Below are positions 25,103 through 35,578 of a stretch of 64,000 bases of DNA, piece by piece (the stretch's first letter is position 1; each line of letters opens with the position of its first letter). A model generated the notes under the pieces. It saw nothing but the letters and a program-made list of their open reading frames with translations. It did no database searches and had not been told where the DNA came from. The position numbers and the translations under genes are program-made. Source of the DNA: Rhynchopus sp. YZ270_cl-10 (lineage: Eukaryota > Euglenozoa > Diplonemea > Diplonemida > Diplonemidae); the NCBI GenBank assembly GCA_964035575.1, contig OZ037833.1:1736001-1800000 (forward strand), in the 5' to 3' direction.

Positions 25103-25669
25103 CTATTCCTCGTCGTCACCTCCACCTCCGCCTCCAGACTTCCTGGAGCGCTTGACACGGCCAGGTCCTCCAGATCCGAGGGAAGAGTTGGGCGCAAGGT
25201 CGATGTGCTTCTCGGAGTCGGTACGCACCCAGAAGGAGGGCACGGTGACCATCTGCTTACCGACGCAGATGTGACGCTGACGGATCAGGACACGTGCGTG
25301 GTGGATGGACTTGGCCAGACCGTGCTTGTACACGAGGGTCTGGAGGCGGCGCTCCAAGAAGTCCTGGAGGGTGAGTCCAAGCACGTAGTCAAGCTTCATG
25401 TGCTCGGTGTCCAGAAGGCCGTAACGGTTGCAGCGGCGGAGAAGGGCACCTCCCTCGAGGACACGGCGCTCAGAGTCGGCGTCAAGGGTCAGCAGACCAC
25501 GCGCACACTTGCGCATCTTCGCCAGGGTGAGTGCCACACGCCACACCTCACGCTTGCAACGAAGCCCGTAGTCACCAACAAGCTTCAGCTCCTTGTCCAG
25601 CCTCTCCTTCTCGAATGGACGACGGGGGTTCTTGTAGACCTTCCCGAACTCACGGTATTTACGGACCAT
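25103..25669 (-). CDS. RPS9: Small-subunit ribosomal protein uS4 (S9), copy 1
   Basis: A single-exon frame of 188 residues starting [20 protein letters not shown]. It matches eukaryotic cytosolic S9/uS4 through [20 protein letters not shown], the S4 RNA-binding fold ([28 protein letters not shown]) and [14 protein letters not shown]. It binds 18S rRNA in the small-subunit body and is needed for early assembly. The tail is Gly/Asp/Glu-rich ([11 protein letters not shown]). The predicted protein equals that of the neighbouring copy, 198 bp away in the same orientation, which fits high-output expression from a tandem pair without individual promoters. Confidence 0.96.
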   Translation of the reverse strand: MVRKYREFGKVYKNPRRPFEKERLDKELKLVGDYGLRCKREVWRVALTLAKMRKCARGLLTLDADSERRVLEGGALLRRCNRYGLLDTEHMKLDYVLGLTLQDFLERRLQTLVYKHGLAKSIHHARVLIRQRHICVGKQMVTVPSFWVRTDSEKHIDLAPNSSLGSGGPGRVKRSRKSGGGGGGDDEE

Positions 25670-25867
25670 TGTTTTGTCTTATTGAGGGATGTCTCTGTAA
25701 GAGTGTTTTGAAGTAAACGGTGAGGACTGGGTGAGAACACAACGGGCGTATGGGGGAGTGTGTCTTTTTTTTTTTGCTTTTGCATTTTTTTTTTTTTTTT
25801 TTTTGTCGATTTTTTGTTTATTTTTCAGTGATTTTCAGGCATTTATTTGTGTCTTTTGGCGCAACGT

Positions 25868-26434
25868 CTATTCCTCGTCGTCACCTCCACCTCCGCCTCC
25901 AGACTTCCTGGAGCGCTTGACACGGCCAGGTCCTCCAGATCCGAGGGACGAGTTGGGCGCAAGGTCGATGTGCTTCTCGGAGTCGGTACGCACCCAGAAG
26001 GAGGGCACGGTGACCATCTGCTTGCCGACGCAGATGTGACGCTGGCGGATCAGGACACGTGCGTGGTGGATGGACTTGGCCAGACCGTGCTTGTACACGA
26101 GGGTCTGGAGGCGGCGCTCCAAGAAGTCCTGGAGGGTGAGTCCAAGCACGTAGTCAAGCTTCATGTGCTCGGTGTCCAGAAGGCCGTAACGGTTGCAGCG
26201 GCGGAGAAGGGCACCTCCCTCGAGGACACGGCGCTCAGAGTCGGCGTCAAGGGTCAGCAGACCACGCGCACACTTGCGCATCTTCGCCAGGGTGAGTGCC
26301 ACACGCCACACCTCACGCTTGCAACGAAGCCCGTAGTCACCAACAAGCTTCAGCTCCTTGTCCAGCCTCTCCTTCTCGAATGGACGACGGGGGTTCTTGT
26401 AGACCTTCCCGAACTCACGGTATTTACGGACCAT
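25868..26434 (-). CDS. RPS9: Small-subunit ribosomal protein uS4 (S9), copy 2
   Basis: Same 188-residue protein as copy 1. I see only three base differences in the coding part, all silent, while the flanking spacers are unrelated beyond about 15 bp. Such a sharp boundary indicates recent duplication or ongoing gene conversion restricted to the coding unit. Copy 2 is upstream of copy 1 in transcription order. Confidence 0.96.
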   Translation of the reverse strand: MVRKYREFGKVYKNPRRPFEKERLDKELKLVGDYGLRCKREVWRVALTLAKMRKCARGLLTLDADSERRVLEGGALLRRCNRYGLLDTEHMKLDYVLGLTLQDFLERRLQTLVYKHGLAKSIHHARVLIRQRHICVGKQMVTVPSFWVRTDSEKHIDLAPNSSLGSGGPGRVKRSRKSGGGGGGDDEE

Positions 26435-26627
26435 TTTGAGCTAATAGACACAAATCTGGATGGGTGTGTGTTTTGGGTGGATTCAAAAAAACGGAAAATA
26501 CAGGGTTGTCAAAAAAAACTGCCTTTTTTTTCTACTTTTTTTTCGTTTCTTTTGCCCTCCCCTCTCTCCGTCCACTACAGTACGGCGAGGGGGGGATTTT
26601 TCAAAATACAAGCGCCGAAAAGCACTT

Positions 26628-26684
26628 CCACCCCCACCACCCCCACCCCCACCACCCCCACCACCCCCACCCCCACCCCGCCCG
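26628..26684. repeat. CCACCCCCA microsatellite
   Basis: About 57 bp of CCACCCCCACC-type simple repeat directly beside the stop codon of the small coiled-coil gene, in its expected 3' UTR. Confidence 0.85.
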
Positions 26685-26686
26685 AC

Positions 26687-27447
26687 TCACTCCTCCTCCG
26701 CCACCTGGGATCGCCCGAACGCGGTGTTCGACTCTATTCGGAGGATCACATCGTTGAGCTGTTCTTCCAGTTTTTGCTTTGCGATTTGGAGGTGTTGCCG
26801 CTCTTCGTCTGTGGTGGCTGTTGGGAGTGCCTTTCTGCAGTGTTCGATGTCTGTACGGAGGTCGGAGACTCTGTAGGAGAAGAGGGCCATCTCGTTTTCG
26901 GAGACGGTGGAGAACTGTGAGGCACGTCCCCCATTTGTTGTGTCGTCTGTGGTGACGCGGGCTCGCTTTGCGGCAGGGGCAGGACCGAGGGGAGGACGCC
27001 CGTCGTCCTCGGTACCGTCGCTGTCCTCGCACATCGCATCCATTTGTGTTGCAGCTGCCGCATCGCGAGCCCGCTTCCCGCCCTTCAGCACACACAGCAC
27101 ATCAGGGCTCAGTAGCGCAGATGTCCGCTCCGCATCTACACGCGCCGCCCCAATGCGCAATGCAGCTGTCAAATCGGTCAAGAAGTGTTCATCCTCTGCA
27201 CCGGGGCGTGGTCCGCACACCATCTGATAGGGTGTGTGTGTGGGCAATGAGAAGGTGAGAGCAAAGGGGGAAGAGTAAAAAATAATACCATCGCAGCGCG
27301 GATGCTATGGTGGCATGCATTCACCTCCCGTCGGCGCAGCGCCTTGAACAACGCTCCGTCCGACATGCTACCTGCATCACGTGGCCCTGCGGGCATATGC
27401 CTTGAAGGTGAGGGTACTGGGTCGGGATCCAGTTCCATAGTGTTCAA
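26687..27447 (-). CDS. Small coiled-coil protein with possible nuclear signals, function unknown
   Basis: Two exons joined over a 65-bp intron (27224-27288, donor GTATTA, acceptor TATCAG) give 231 residues. I do not recognise a family. Residues 1-75 have a basic helical stretch (FKALRRREVNACHHSIRAAM) and a hydrophobic alpha-helical part. KGGKRARD and AAKRARV are basic clusters that could serve nuclear import. The C-terminal 60 residues (about 170-225) are predicted coiled coil, with TTDEERQHLQIAKQKLEEQL. The splice joins are in frame, which supports a real gene. Met at 27438 (MELDPDP) is an alternative start three codons in. Confidence 0.6.
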
Positions 27448-28145
27448 TGCGTTATGGTGTACAGATTTTTGTGTGTTTTGCTGAAAGAGTGAACAGTATT
27501 ATGCCAGAGATTATGTTTAAAATTGCCTTTTTTTTCTGTCGTGATGATACACAACTTTGTGGAATGTGGGGATCGAGGGGATTGAGGGAAAACAATCAAC
27601 TTCCAGAAGGCAGACACAACACAATCATGAGAACTGCGACCAGCTCATAGGTGCCCTGTGAGAGCCTTCATCATTCTTGCATTCCTTGTAGAAACGGGTG
27701 GGGTGGCGGCTTGGGGTGATGCTGTGTACGTCTTCCTTCCTCTTCAATGGAATGTCCCGTGAGTGGGCGCAGAAGAAAAGAAAAGAGAAAATGGACCACA
27801 GCAACACACCAACGGCAACAAAAAAAAGAAGAAAAAAGGGGAAGGGGAAGAAAAGGGCACAACGTGCAATGGAAAAGATTTACCTGAGATGGCTTGCATT
27901 CCGTTGGAGAACGAAAGCTCGAACTACACAACGCAATGCTACACTTCGGGTAAGTTCTTTTGTGACAAACAACACTTACAAAAAAAACACACACACAAAA
28001 ATGTCCCCCAAAAAAGGGCACAAACAAAATAGGGATATGGTTACGCACAAAGAAAATCGGCTGTGTTGCCCCCCCTGTTGTTCTGTGTCTTCGCACTGCT
28101 GCGTAGACACGCTCTTTGCAGGGACAACGGAAAGAAAGAAAAGCT

Positions 28146-28184
28146 GATAAAAAATAAACCTAAGCGTTGTTGTGCTTAGTCACC
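28146..28184 (-). repeat. Dispersed hairpin repeat, GGTGACTAAGC...GCTTAGG type
   Basis: On the minus strand the family reads GGTGACTAAGC, a short loop often A(C/A)GAGAG, then GCTTAGGATCATC, giving a CTAAGC/GCTTAG stem. Other copies are at 2473-2506, 2684-2707, 4915-4946, 7501-7528, 21231-21261, 58082-58120 and 63698-63746. All share one orientation. Confidence 0.6.
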
Positions 28185-29115
28185 CTATAGACCCGATAAC
28201 AAGGTTGTAAGGTGAGGGGTGGAAAATCAAAATTGCAACATCAACACCTCACGTGCACAATTCTTCCCCTGGCCTCTTTTTAACAAGACAGCCCCTAGAA
28301 GAAAAAAAAGTGCACAGTTACGGTTTCAGCGCAATGAAAACAGAGAACATACGCATTTCATGTTGATTCATGAGCGTAAAACCCTCTGTTGCAAACACAT
28401 AGCGCCGTTGTCACTATTTTCGCATTCGCAATAGCGAACGCGTGGGTAAGGGGTAGTTGTAGCCATAGACACTACGAGGTGGAGGTCTTCACTCTCCACA
28501 GCGGTGTACACCTAAGGCAGCCAACGTGAACAAAACGTTCTCAAGGGAAATGCAAAAGAGGCACGTTACGTCTGCGACGCTCGTACAAACATCCGCAAGA
28601 AAACAGAAAGGGGGTAAAAGGGAGTGCAGATGACGAGCAGACCCACTCAGTGAAGTGTTGCGACACACAACACATACATAACCTGGGTTGTATACCTACG
28701 ATTATGTTTAAAGAGTGGGGCCCGTCTTTCTAGTTGTGCAATAGTAGTTTTTTTTTAGGGAAATCGCAAATGGAAAAAACAAAAAAAAAAAAACAAAAAA
28801 AAACGAAGTGAAAAGCTGGTAAGATGTGCCCAAGCGTAAAGAGTACTTAAGTCACAAAATAGAAATCAATTTCAAAATAGTGTCAAAATGAACGACCCAT
28901 CCTGTGGAATCGCTCAGGGTTTTTGTGCATAGGATTCATAGGTGGGGGAAGGGTAAACAAACGCGTGAAATATAGGAGAGGGGCGGCTAGAGATCGAAGG
29001 TGAACATGTGGTCACAACAAAGAAATACGTACGATAAAAAAAAGAGACCTCCTTTGTGTGCTGCCAGGGCTGGCAGAATGCTATCTCGCCACCCCTGTTT
29101 TTGTAGAAATATAAT

Positions 29116-29153
29116 TTGACTTGAAGTACAAAGCCCTCTCGTGGCAGTGTACC
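29116..29153 (-). repeat. Dispersed repeat, TACAAAGCCCTCTCGTGGCA type (plus-strand view)
   Basis: The unit GACTTGAAGTACAAAGCCCT continues CTCGTGGCAGTGTACC. It is almost letter-perfect at 34628-34667, degenerate at 6395-6427, and forms the first part of the 110-bp repeats at 18489 and 57383. On the minus strand it contains GCCACGAGAGGGC, a short stem with the same loop seen in the other repeat families. Confidence 0.7.
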
Positions 29154-29182
29154 TTCATATAAAGAAATGATGTGGATGGCTT

Positions 29183-32100
29183 TCAGACCTCGTCAAGGAT
29201 CTCCGAGTCCAGCCCGCACTGCTTCGACAGCAACGTGGCCTCGATACCCGAGGACAGAGCCCCCTGTGCCGCTGCAAGAGAGAGCTTGTAGTCCGCAAGG
29301 GTCGCCATGTTGAAGGCCGCCCCGCTCACCGTCGTGCGCTGCGTGCCCGCCACTCCCCCGCAAGGCCCCGCCAGAACGTCGACGTCGGAGGCAAGGTCCC
29401 CTGTCGTGCTTGTCTGGCCAACAGGGAGTGTGAGGGCCACGTTCAACACCGACGGCTGCGGCACGGTCGTCCCGTCCGCAAGCCCGGCAAGGGCAGGGTT
29501 CTTTGTCTTTGAGGATGTGACGGCATCGTCCTTTCTCTTCATCACAATCAGGTCGTCCTCCACCTGCTTCGCTGCATCTGCAATCTCCTGCATGCACGCC
29601 TTGTCCGGGAAACGGCTCCCATACTTCGCACTCCCGCACGTCTTGAAGGCAGGTGTGCAGACCCCCGGCGTGCACACAACCGGGGTGCATACCTTCGGGG
29701 TGCATACTTGCGGTGTGCACGTCTTCTTGCACTTCTTGAACCCACAGCACCCGACGCACACCTTCGTGCAGTCGCCCCCTGTGCACTTGGCCGCAGTGCA
29801 GTCGCCACCCGTGCATGTCTGCGGTGCACACGCCTCGGGCGTCATGAAGCACTCGTAGTACTTGATTTTCTTCCATCTGCAGCCATACTCGTTCTCCCCT
29901 TCGCCTGCGTCCACCTCCGTGTGGCCCTCTGTCCCAGACAGCCCGAATGCCCCGGCGAGGTTGAAGGTCGCGTCCCCGAGCGAACTGAAGTCCCCGTTCG
30001 CGAAGTCCTTCGACAGCGACACCAGGTCGCTCAGGCTCGCCTGGCTCAGCGCATTCGCAATGTTGTTCAGCACCGTCCTCATGTCCGAGAGGAAGTCCCC
30101 GATCACACTCACCATGCGGTTCAGCGGTGCCTGGTTGAACTGGTTCTTCACACTCGTCCACGCCGACGACACCTGTCCACTCACACCGTTCCACACACCC
30201 ACTGCAGTTGACGCCACCGCCTTCGCCCCGTCCACAACAGCCGCAATCACCACCGTCGGGTCCAGGTCCGAGGACACAGAGATGGCGAACTCTGAGTTCA
30301 GGAAATTGTTTGTGTTGATCTGCGCAGTCCCGGAAATCGTGTTCTGCACACCCAGCACAGCCACACCGAGTGAGAAGGCAATCGTGTCCCCCTGCACAGA
30401 CAGCGTCGTCTGCACGTTCACAGCGAAGAGCACCGAGATGTCGCTGTTGAAGATGGCGTACGGGACCGGTGCTGCCGTGTCGTACTCAAACAGCACCTGC
30501 TTCACCTTCACCACCCCGTACAAGAAGTTCATGTCCGACAGACTCATGTGGAAGGACGTGAAGTCCCACGGGAAGTACACCTCCGCCGTAGACGTCAGTG
30601 CCCCGTCGAACAGGTTCATCTCCCCTGCGAAGTGCAGCTTCTCCGAGTCCACAATCAGCAGCAGCGCACCGTACGACCGCAGGAGCGGGATGTCAAACGC
30701 CCCCTGGATGTTCACCTCTGCGGCTGGAGGGGCAATGTTCAGGTCCACCAGGAACCGTGCCCCACCTGCTGCCTCCTTCGCAGCGTTCAGGTGCGACCCG
30801 ATCCGGATGAAGTCGACGTCGCCAAACTTAAGCGCAATGTGGTCCATCGTTGCGTTCACGTAGAACTGCGTCGGGCTCACCGCCACCTCCGCCGCCATCT
30901 CCCACCCGATGAAGTTCAGGCGCCCTGAAAACGCAAGCCCCTTCGGCACAACCAGCGTCGACAGTCCCAGCTCCAAGGTCTGCTCCTTCAGCGGGCTGAA
31001 GGACATGTACGCAAAGCAGTCCTTGTTGATCTCCGTCACGCCTGCGTCCGCCGCAGGTGCAACGCAGTTCGCCTCGTGGTCCTTGTCAAACGGGTACAGG
31101 CCCGACTCCGCAAACTGCGGCGGGAGTGCCTTCTGGATGTTCTCCAGCGTCGACGTCACCTCAGACACGTCCACCCCCAGGGCCTCGAACGCTGCCTCTG
31201 CCGCAGCAAGCCCCGCCTCCGACGCTTCCCCGGTGAGCAGCACCAGCCACGGCACCTCCGCCGAAACAAAGTCTGCAATCGCCCCAATTGTCAGCTCCGA
31301 TACCATCACCACAAAGAAGTTGTCCTCCGGGAGCGTCGCACTCAGCCCGATGTACGCCCTCGCCTCCACGTACGGCTGCACCTGGTCCACACAGTTGTCC
31401 TGGCGCCCGATGCACGCAGCCGCCCCCAGCACCAGCCCGGTCGGGAGGGGCGACTTCAGGTCCCAGTCCATCCCGAGCACCATGTCCCCGAGGTGGATGA
31501 ACGGGATCTCAAAGGACTCGTACCACCACCCCGCAGCGACGATCGATCCACGCAGGATCTGTGCCGTCGGCGTCACAATGATCGACAGGTCGCCGTTGAA
31601 GTAGATGTCCTTCCGCTTCTCCGAGTCGTTGCAGTCGTCCACGCACACAATGAACGGGAACGTCATCCCAAGCTCCTGCCGGGGCGGCGCCGTGCTCCCA
31701 ATCGCATCCACAATGTACCGCATGTACGTCGAGGCCCCGTACGTCCCCGTCGCGTCCGACACGCGGAAGGCCTGCGAATCGTCCGTGTCCGCCTCCGTCC
31801 CCACACGCAGCTCCAGCTCCAGCACCCCAGAGTATGCCAGCGATGCCGAAGCCCCCAGCTGGATCTCCTCCACCATGTCCTTCAGCAGCGACACAAAGGC
31901 GCTCCCCGTCGTCTCGGGCAGAAGCGGACTCCCGACCGCAGCCAGCTTGATCCCGTCCGTCGTTACGCCAAAGCTCAGCGTCGTGTCCTGGATCCCCAGG
32001 GACAGCACAGTCTTCATGATGTCGCTCTCCATCATCGTCTCCCCGACACTCGCAAGCTCCCCGGCCGTGATCAGGTGCGCCAGGCTCCCCACCGTGAGCG

Positions 32101-34045
32101 TCTCCACAGACACGCTTGCCTCCACCCCGTTGCACGTCGCCGGCTGGCCCACCCGCCCCACACCGATGATCGAGTCCAGCGAGCTGTTTGTGGGGCCGCA
32201 GTTCCCGGCGCAGAACGGCATCAGAATCTCCCCCTTCGTCACGATGTTTGTTGCCTGCTTCAGGAAGGTGACCAGGTCCGACGCAGCGTCGCTCTGTGCC
32301 TCGGCGTCCCGTCCCTGCCCCTTCGCCTCCGCCTGCTGCGCCTCAGCGTGCTGTGCCGCAGCCTGCTGCGTCTCAGACGCCGTATCCGCCCCCGGGCAGT
32401 CCTTGCTCGCATACTTCAAGCTCACCCCGTCGCTCGAGTCCTCGAGTGTGATCGACTCCGCAAACCCAATCCCGTCAAAGCTCTGCAGCAGCGTCACAAA
32501 GTCGCTCTGCTTCGCCACCAGGTCCTGTGGGAACACCTCCTTCAGCGACATGATCTTGTCCACATTCGAGAGGGCCAGCTTGCTCGCCTCCTTCTTCGGG
32601 CTTGCTGAAGGCGCGTCCTCCGTAGGGGCGAGCGTCACACCGAAACCCCCGAACGCCACCCCTCCCCACCACTTCGCCGACGTCATGTCCGGCTCCCCGA
32701 GGCACTGGTAGTGCGGGTGCCCGAGGATCACGTGGATGTCCTGGATCCCGTACTTCTCTTTCAGGAACTCGTTCGAAATCGCCACCACAAACGAAAACCC
32801 GCTGAAGGAGCTTGCCTCCTTGAACCAGTCCAGCGACACCCCGACCGAGTCCCCCACCTTCGACCAAAACCCCTCCTTCGTAGGCGTCGGCGTTGTCTCT
32901 GCAAGCACGCTCGCCCGTCTTTTCAAGACCTCGTCAACGCAAGTGTTCGACAGATCACATTCCTCCCCAATGCCGCACTCACTGTCCTCTGTGCACGCAA
33001 CCCCGCACAGACCAGACGGACGGCACGTCTCCCCAGCAACCGTGCAGTCCAGATCCTGCGTGCATCCAGCGGATGCGGCCTCGACACACAGCCCGTCTAC
33101 GCAGGTCTCCGTCACAGAGCAGTCCGAGTCGCCTGTGCACAGGGTCCCGTGTTCCGGCACACACTCTCCGTTCAGGCACGTCTCCCCCACAATCGGACAG
33201 TCGGTGGGGCCTGTGCAGGAGTTGACGTAGCAACGCCCGTTCTCACACACCTCGTTCGGCCCGCACGTCGACGCGCCGTCTGCGTCACACGTCTTCACAC
33301 ACTTCTGGCTCTCGCACACCGCCGCCGCCCGCAGACTCGACGTGCACTCGTCATCGGTGAGGCACTCCTTCTGTCCCTTCGAGAACCCAAACGAGAGTCC
33401 GACACCAATCCCAGTGAAGAGCTCTGGCTGGGCCGTGTTGATACCAAAGCTGACCCCGCCCCCGACCTGGAACGCTGCCTTCCAGTTTGTTGTCAGCTGG
33501 ATCGGCACCTCGGGCAACGACACCCCCAGAGTCGCCGTGAAGAGTGGCCTCGCAAACGCCGCAGCCGCCGCATTCGCCGTTCTGTTCTTCGCCTTCGCCT
33601 CCTGCTTCCGCAGGAACGTCTCCTTTGCCTGCAAGAACGCAGCCTCACGTCTCGCCTCCCCCGTCTCCTGGCTGCACACACCACTCAGCATGTCCAGCGC
33701 AGGCGCCAGCTGGTCAAGCACCATCTCAACCCCGTCAAACGCCTCCCCGGATTCAAAGTACGCCGTCATGTCCGAGAGACCGACCTCAATCTTGTCCTTC
33801 AGGTCCGCCAGAACCTGCGCGTCCTTGAACGCCGACTCGAACGCGTCCGTGATCCCCAGATTCTCCATCTTCTTCTCTGCGAGGTTCATCACTGAGTTCA
33901 CAACAGTCCCCCTGAAGCCGTCGAGGGCATTCTCCAGGCCGTCTCCGAGCACGCCCAGCGTCAGCGGTTCGCCTGTTGTTGCTTCCTCCTCACACCGCAC
34001 GCCTGCCAGCAGCAGAAGCAGCACACACAGCCGGTCCCACACCAT
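29183..34045 (-). CDS. Large secreted Cys-rich protein, function unknown
   Basis: One uninterrupted frame of 1620 residues. Residues 1-18 (VWDRLCVLLLLLAGVRC) are a clear signal peptide. Residues about 230-370 hold seven or so EGF/dickkopf-like Cys knots of the pattern C-x4-D/S-C...GE-x-C-x-NGxCV (GPTDCPIVGETCLNGECV). The middle (about 400-1380) is a long, Cys-poor region rich in predicted beta strands with repeated amphipathic segments. Residues about 1410-1475 contain a short-period Cys repeat, CTGGDC then CTPxVC. No C-terminal membrane helix or GPI signal is seen, so it is probably secreted or held in a cell coat. I know no family with this whole architecture. A single exon of this length contrasts with intron-bearing neighbours. 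Strong GC3 bias leaves long open frames on the opposite strand; these are shadows. Confidence 0.75.
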   Translation of the reverse strand: MVWDRLCVLLLLLAGVRCEEEATTGEPLTLGVLGDGLENALDGFRGTVVNSVMNLAEKKMENLGITDAFESAFKDAQVLADLKDKIEVGLSDMTAYFESGEAFDGVEMVLDQLAPALDMLSGVCSQETGEARREAAFLQAKETFLRKQEAKAKNRTANAAAAAFARPLFTATLGVSLPEVPIQLTTNWKAAFQVGGGVSFGINTAQPELFTGIGVGLSFGFSKGQKECLTDDECTSSLRAAAVCESQKCVKTCDADGASTCGPNEVCENGRCYVNSCTGPTDCPIVGETCLNGECVPEHGTLCTGDSDCSVTETCVDGLCVEAASAGCTQDLDCTVAGETCRPSGLCGVACTEDSECGIGEECDLSNTCVDEVLKRRASVLAETTPTPTKEGFWSKVGDSVGVSLDWFKEASSFSGFSFVVAISNEFLKEKYGIQDIHVILGHPHYQCLGEPDMTSAKWWGGVAFGGFGVTLAPTEDAPSASPKKEASKLALSNVDKIMSLKEVFPQDLVAKQSDFVTLLQSFDGIGFAESITLEDSSDGVSLKYASKDCPGADTASETQQAAAQHAEAQQAEAKGQGRDAEAQSDAASDLVTFLKQATNIVTKGEILMPFCAGNCGPTNSSLDSIIGVGRVGQPATCNGVEASVSVETLTVGSLAHLITAGELASVGETMMESDIMKTVLSLGIQDTTLSFGVTTDGIKLAAVGSPLLPETTGSAFVSLLKDMVEEIQLGASASLAYSGVLELELRVGTEADTDDSQAFRVSDATGTYGASTYMRYIVDAIGSTAPPRQELGMTFPFIVCVDDCNDSEKRKDIYFNGDLSIIVTPTAQILRGSIVAAGWWYESFEIPFIHLGDMVLGMDWDLKSPLPTGLVLGAAACIGRQDNCVDQVQPYVEARAYIGLSATLPEDNFFVVMVSELTIGAIADFVSAEVPWLVLLTGEASEAGLAAAEAAFEALGVDVSEVTSTLENIQKALPPQFAESGLYPFDKDHEANCVAPAADAGVTEINKDCFAYMSFSPLKEQTLELGLSTLVVPKGLAFSGRLNFIGWEMAAEVAVSPTQFYVNATMDHIALKFGDVDFIRIGSHLNAAKEAAGGARFLVDLNIAPPAAEVNIQGAFDIPLLRSYGALLLIVDSEKLHFAGEMNLFDGALTSTAEVYFPWDFTSFHMSLSDMNFLYGVVKVKQVLFEYDTAAPVPYAIFNSDISVLFAVNVQTTLSVQGDTIAFSLGVAVLGVQNTISGTAQINTNNFLNSEFAISVSSDLDPTVVIAAVVDGAKAVASTAVGVWNGVSGQVSSAWTSVKNQFNQAPLNRMVSVIGDFLSDMRTVLNNIANALSQASLSDLVSLSKDFANGDFSSLGDATFNLAGAFGLSGTEGHTEVDAGEGENEYGCRWKKIKYYECFMTPEACAPQTCTGGDCTAAKCTGGDCTKVCVGCCGFKKCKKTCTPQVCTPKVCTPVVCTPGVCTPAFKTCGSAKYGSRFPDKACMQEIADAAKQVEDDLIVMKRKDDAVTSSKTKNPALAGLADGTTVPQPSVLNVALTLPVGQTSTTGDLASDVDVLAGPCGGVAGTQRTTVSGAAFNMATLADYKLSLAAAQGALSSGIEATLLSKQCGLDSEILDEV

Positions 34046-35578
34046 TGTTCTGGGTTCTTCTTTTTCTGAGTATTCTCTCTTTTTTGTGTTATCTGTTAGG
34101 TGTTAAAACGCTTCAAAAATACATTGCCTTCATTCTACACGACACGACAATAAAGCAGAAGACTCACCTCCCCTGCCTTCAATCATCAGGCGAATGGGCG
34201 TCCATACCTCCCAGGAACCGGGTGAGATAGGCTCGGTCATTTGTTCGTGAACAACTCTCACACCGATATAGGAGTCAAACAGAATACAACCCCACTGCGC
34301 TGATAGTAGACCCCTCTGGAAAGCAGAGAAAAAAAAAACAATGGCAAAAGGTAACTGGGGGTTGGGGGTTGTGTGTACAATTTCCGTAGTAAGGGAGGGG
34401 TTTTGTGAGGGGAAGTCACAAGACATAGACATATAAAAAAAAGCAAACAAAAATGGAACTTCCATCTGACGGAATGGAGAAAGGCATTTTAGTAAGGGTA
34501 CGTGTTTGGTGGTAGACAAACAAAAGAAGGGGGGGAGAGTTTGCTCAATAAATGAAACTTAGAGTCATATGCTTTCAGTTCACAGAATTGAAAGTATTTG
34601 AGAGGGTCAACACATGCACCAAATGAAACTTTGAAATACAAAGCCCTCTCGTGGCAGTGTACTTAAATAGAGGGGGGTACCCATGTGTTCCAAGGAACCG
34701 ATTCTTTACACGTGTTATGGGGGAAAAAAGAGAAGTTGAGAGTGCAAACGCCTCACCGGACGCAGTCACTGAATTTCTGCAACGCAAAATATAAAAGAAA
34801 AAGTCGAGCCGTCGAGTCTGTTCGTTTACCTACCTAACGAAAAAGACGAAAAGAAAAAAAGAAAGAACTGAACTTAATAGATGAATGCGCCGCAGAGGGA
34901 CGCACACATCTTCAGAAAGAAACGACCAGAGGAAAGATGAGTCAGTCTATTGGCTTGATCCTCGCGAACCACAGTTATATTTTTATCGCTGCAAAAGAAA
35001 AATAAAAAATCCCACAGCTTTGAAGTTTGTTTTGCAAAATAAAGTGAAGTAGATCGTGCTGACACTTACTCGTATGCAGACACGAAAATAAATGGAAGAA
35101 GCCCACGAAAAGAAAGTTGAAAGTACAAACGCCCCACCTGGGGAAAAACGTCAAAACACAGACAACTGGTTCTCCAAGCTGGGTTATCAAACCCCCTCAG
35201 AGAGCACTTCATTGTAATTTAAAGAACACTCAAAAAAAGGGGAGTATTGTCACTGACAGGCACACTTTGCAACGGGCTTGGAGCGTTAGAAGCAAAACAC
35301 CGTTGTAAAGGATTGGCCTTTTCGGTTCGTTACCGTCATATTTTTCTAGGTTACGTTCTCTGCACTGTTTCCGGCCACGAGCAAGACACAAGACATCATC
35401 GTCCCCCACCCTCCCCACCCCCTACTCCGTACCCCCATTCACAAAAAAACAAAAATCTAAATTAACACCCGGGACAATCTTCTCCTGTCGGAGTTTTTCC
35501 CCCCCAAAAAAAGCCCCTTGATTACCCCACTACCCCACTTTTTGTGTACATCCAAAAATTAAAATACAAAATCATTTC
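34046..35578. other. Spacer with dispersed repeats
   Basis: Repeats of three families are clustered: CCCTCTCGTGGCA at 34628-34667, GTTGA(A/G)AGTGCAAACGCC at 34730-34756 and 35111-35137, and a degenerate ACGCACACATC hairpin at 34880-34910, followed by a GGTTATCAAACCC T-arm-like piece near 35185. A minus-strand segment 34168-34315 has a strong acceptor (TTCTCTGCTTTCCAG) and a GTGAGT donor, and may be an unassigned exon. Confidence 0.45.

Larger units (their letters stand above)
27448..29182. other. Spacer with dispersed repeats
   Basis: No gene is supported. A GCTTAGTCACC repeat is at 28146-28184 and a CCCTCTCGTGGCAGTGTACC repeat at 29116-29153. A plus-strand open segment 27856-27949, flanked by AG and GTAAGT, could be an isolated exon but has no partner. 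Confidence 0.45.

Noticed and set aside
27671-28147. Overlapping frames of 141 and 149 codons on opposite strands
   Set aside because: Both are low-complexity with no recognisable domain, and each is partly the antisense of the other.
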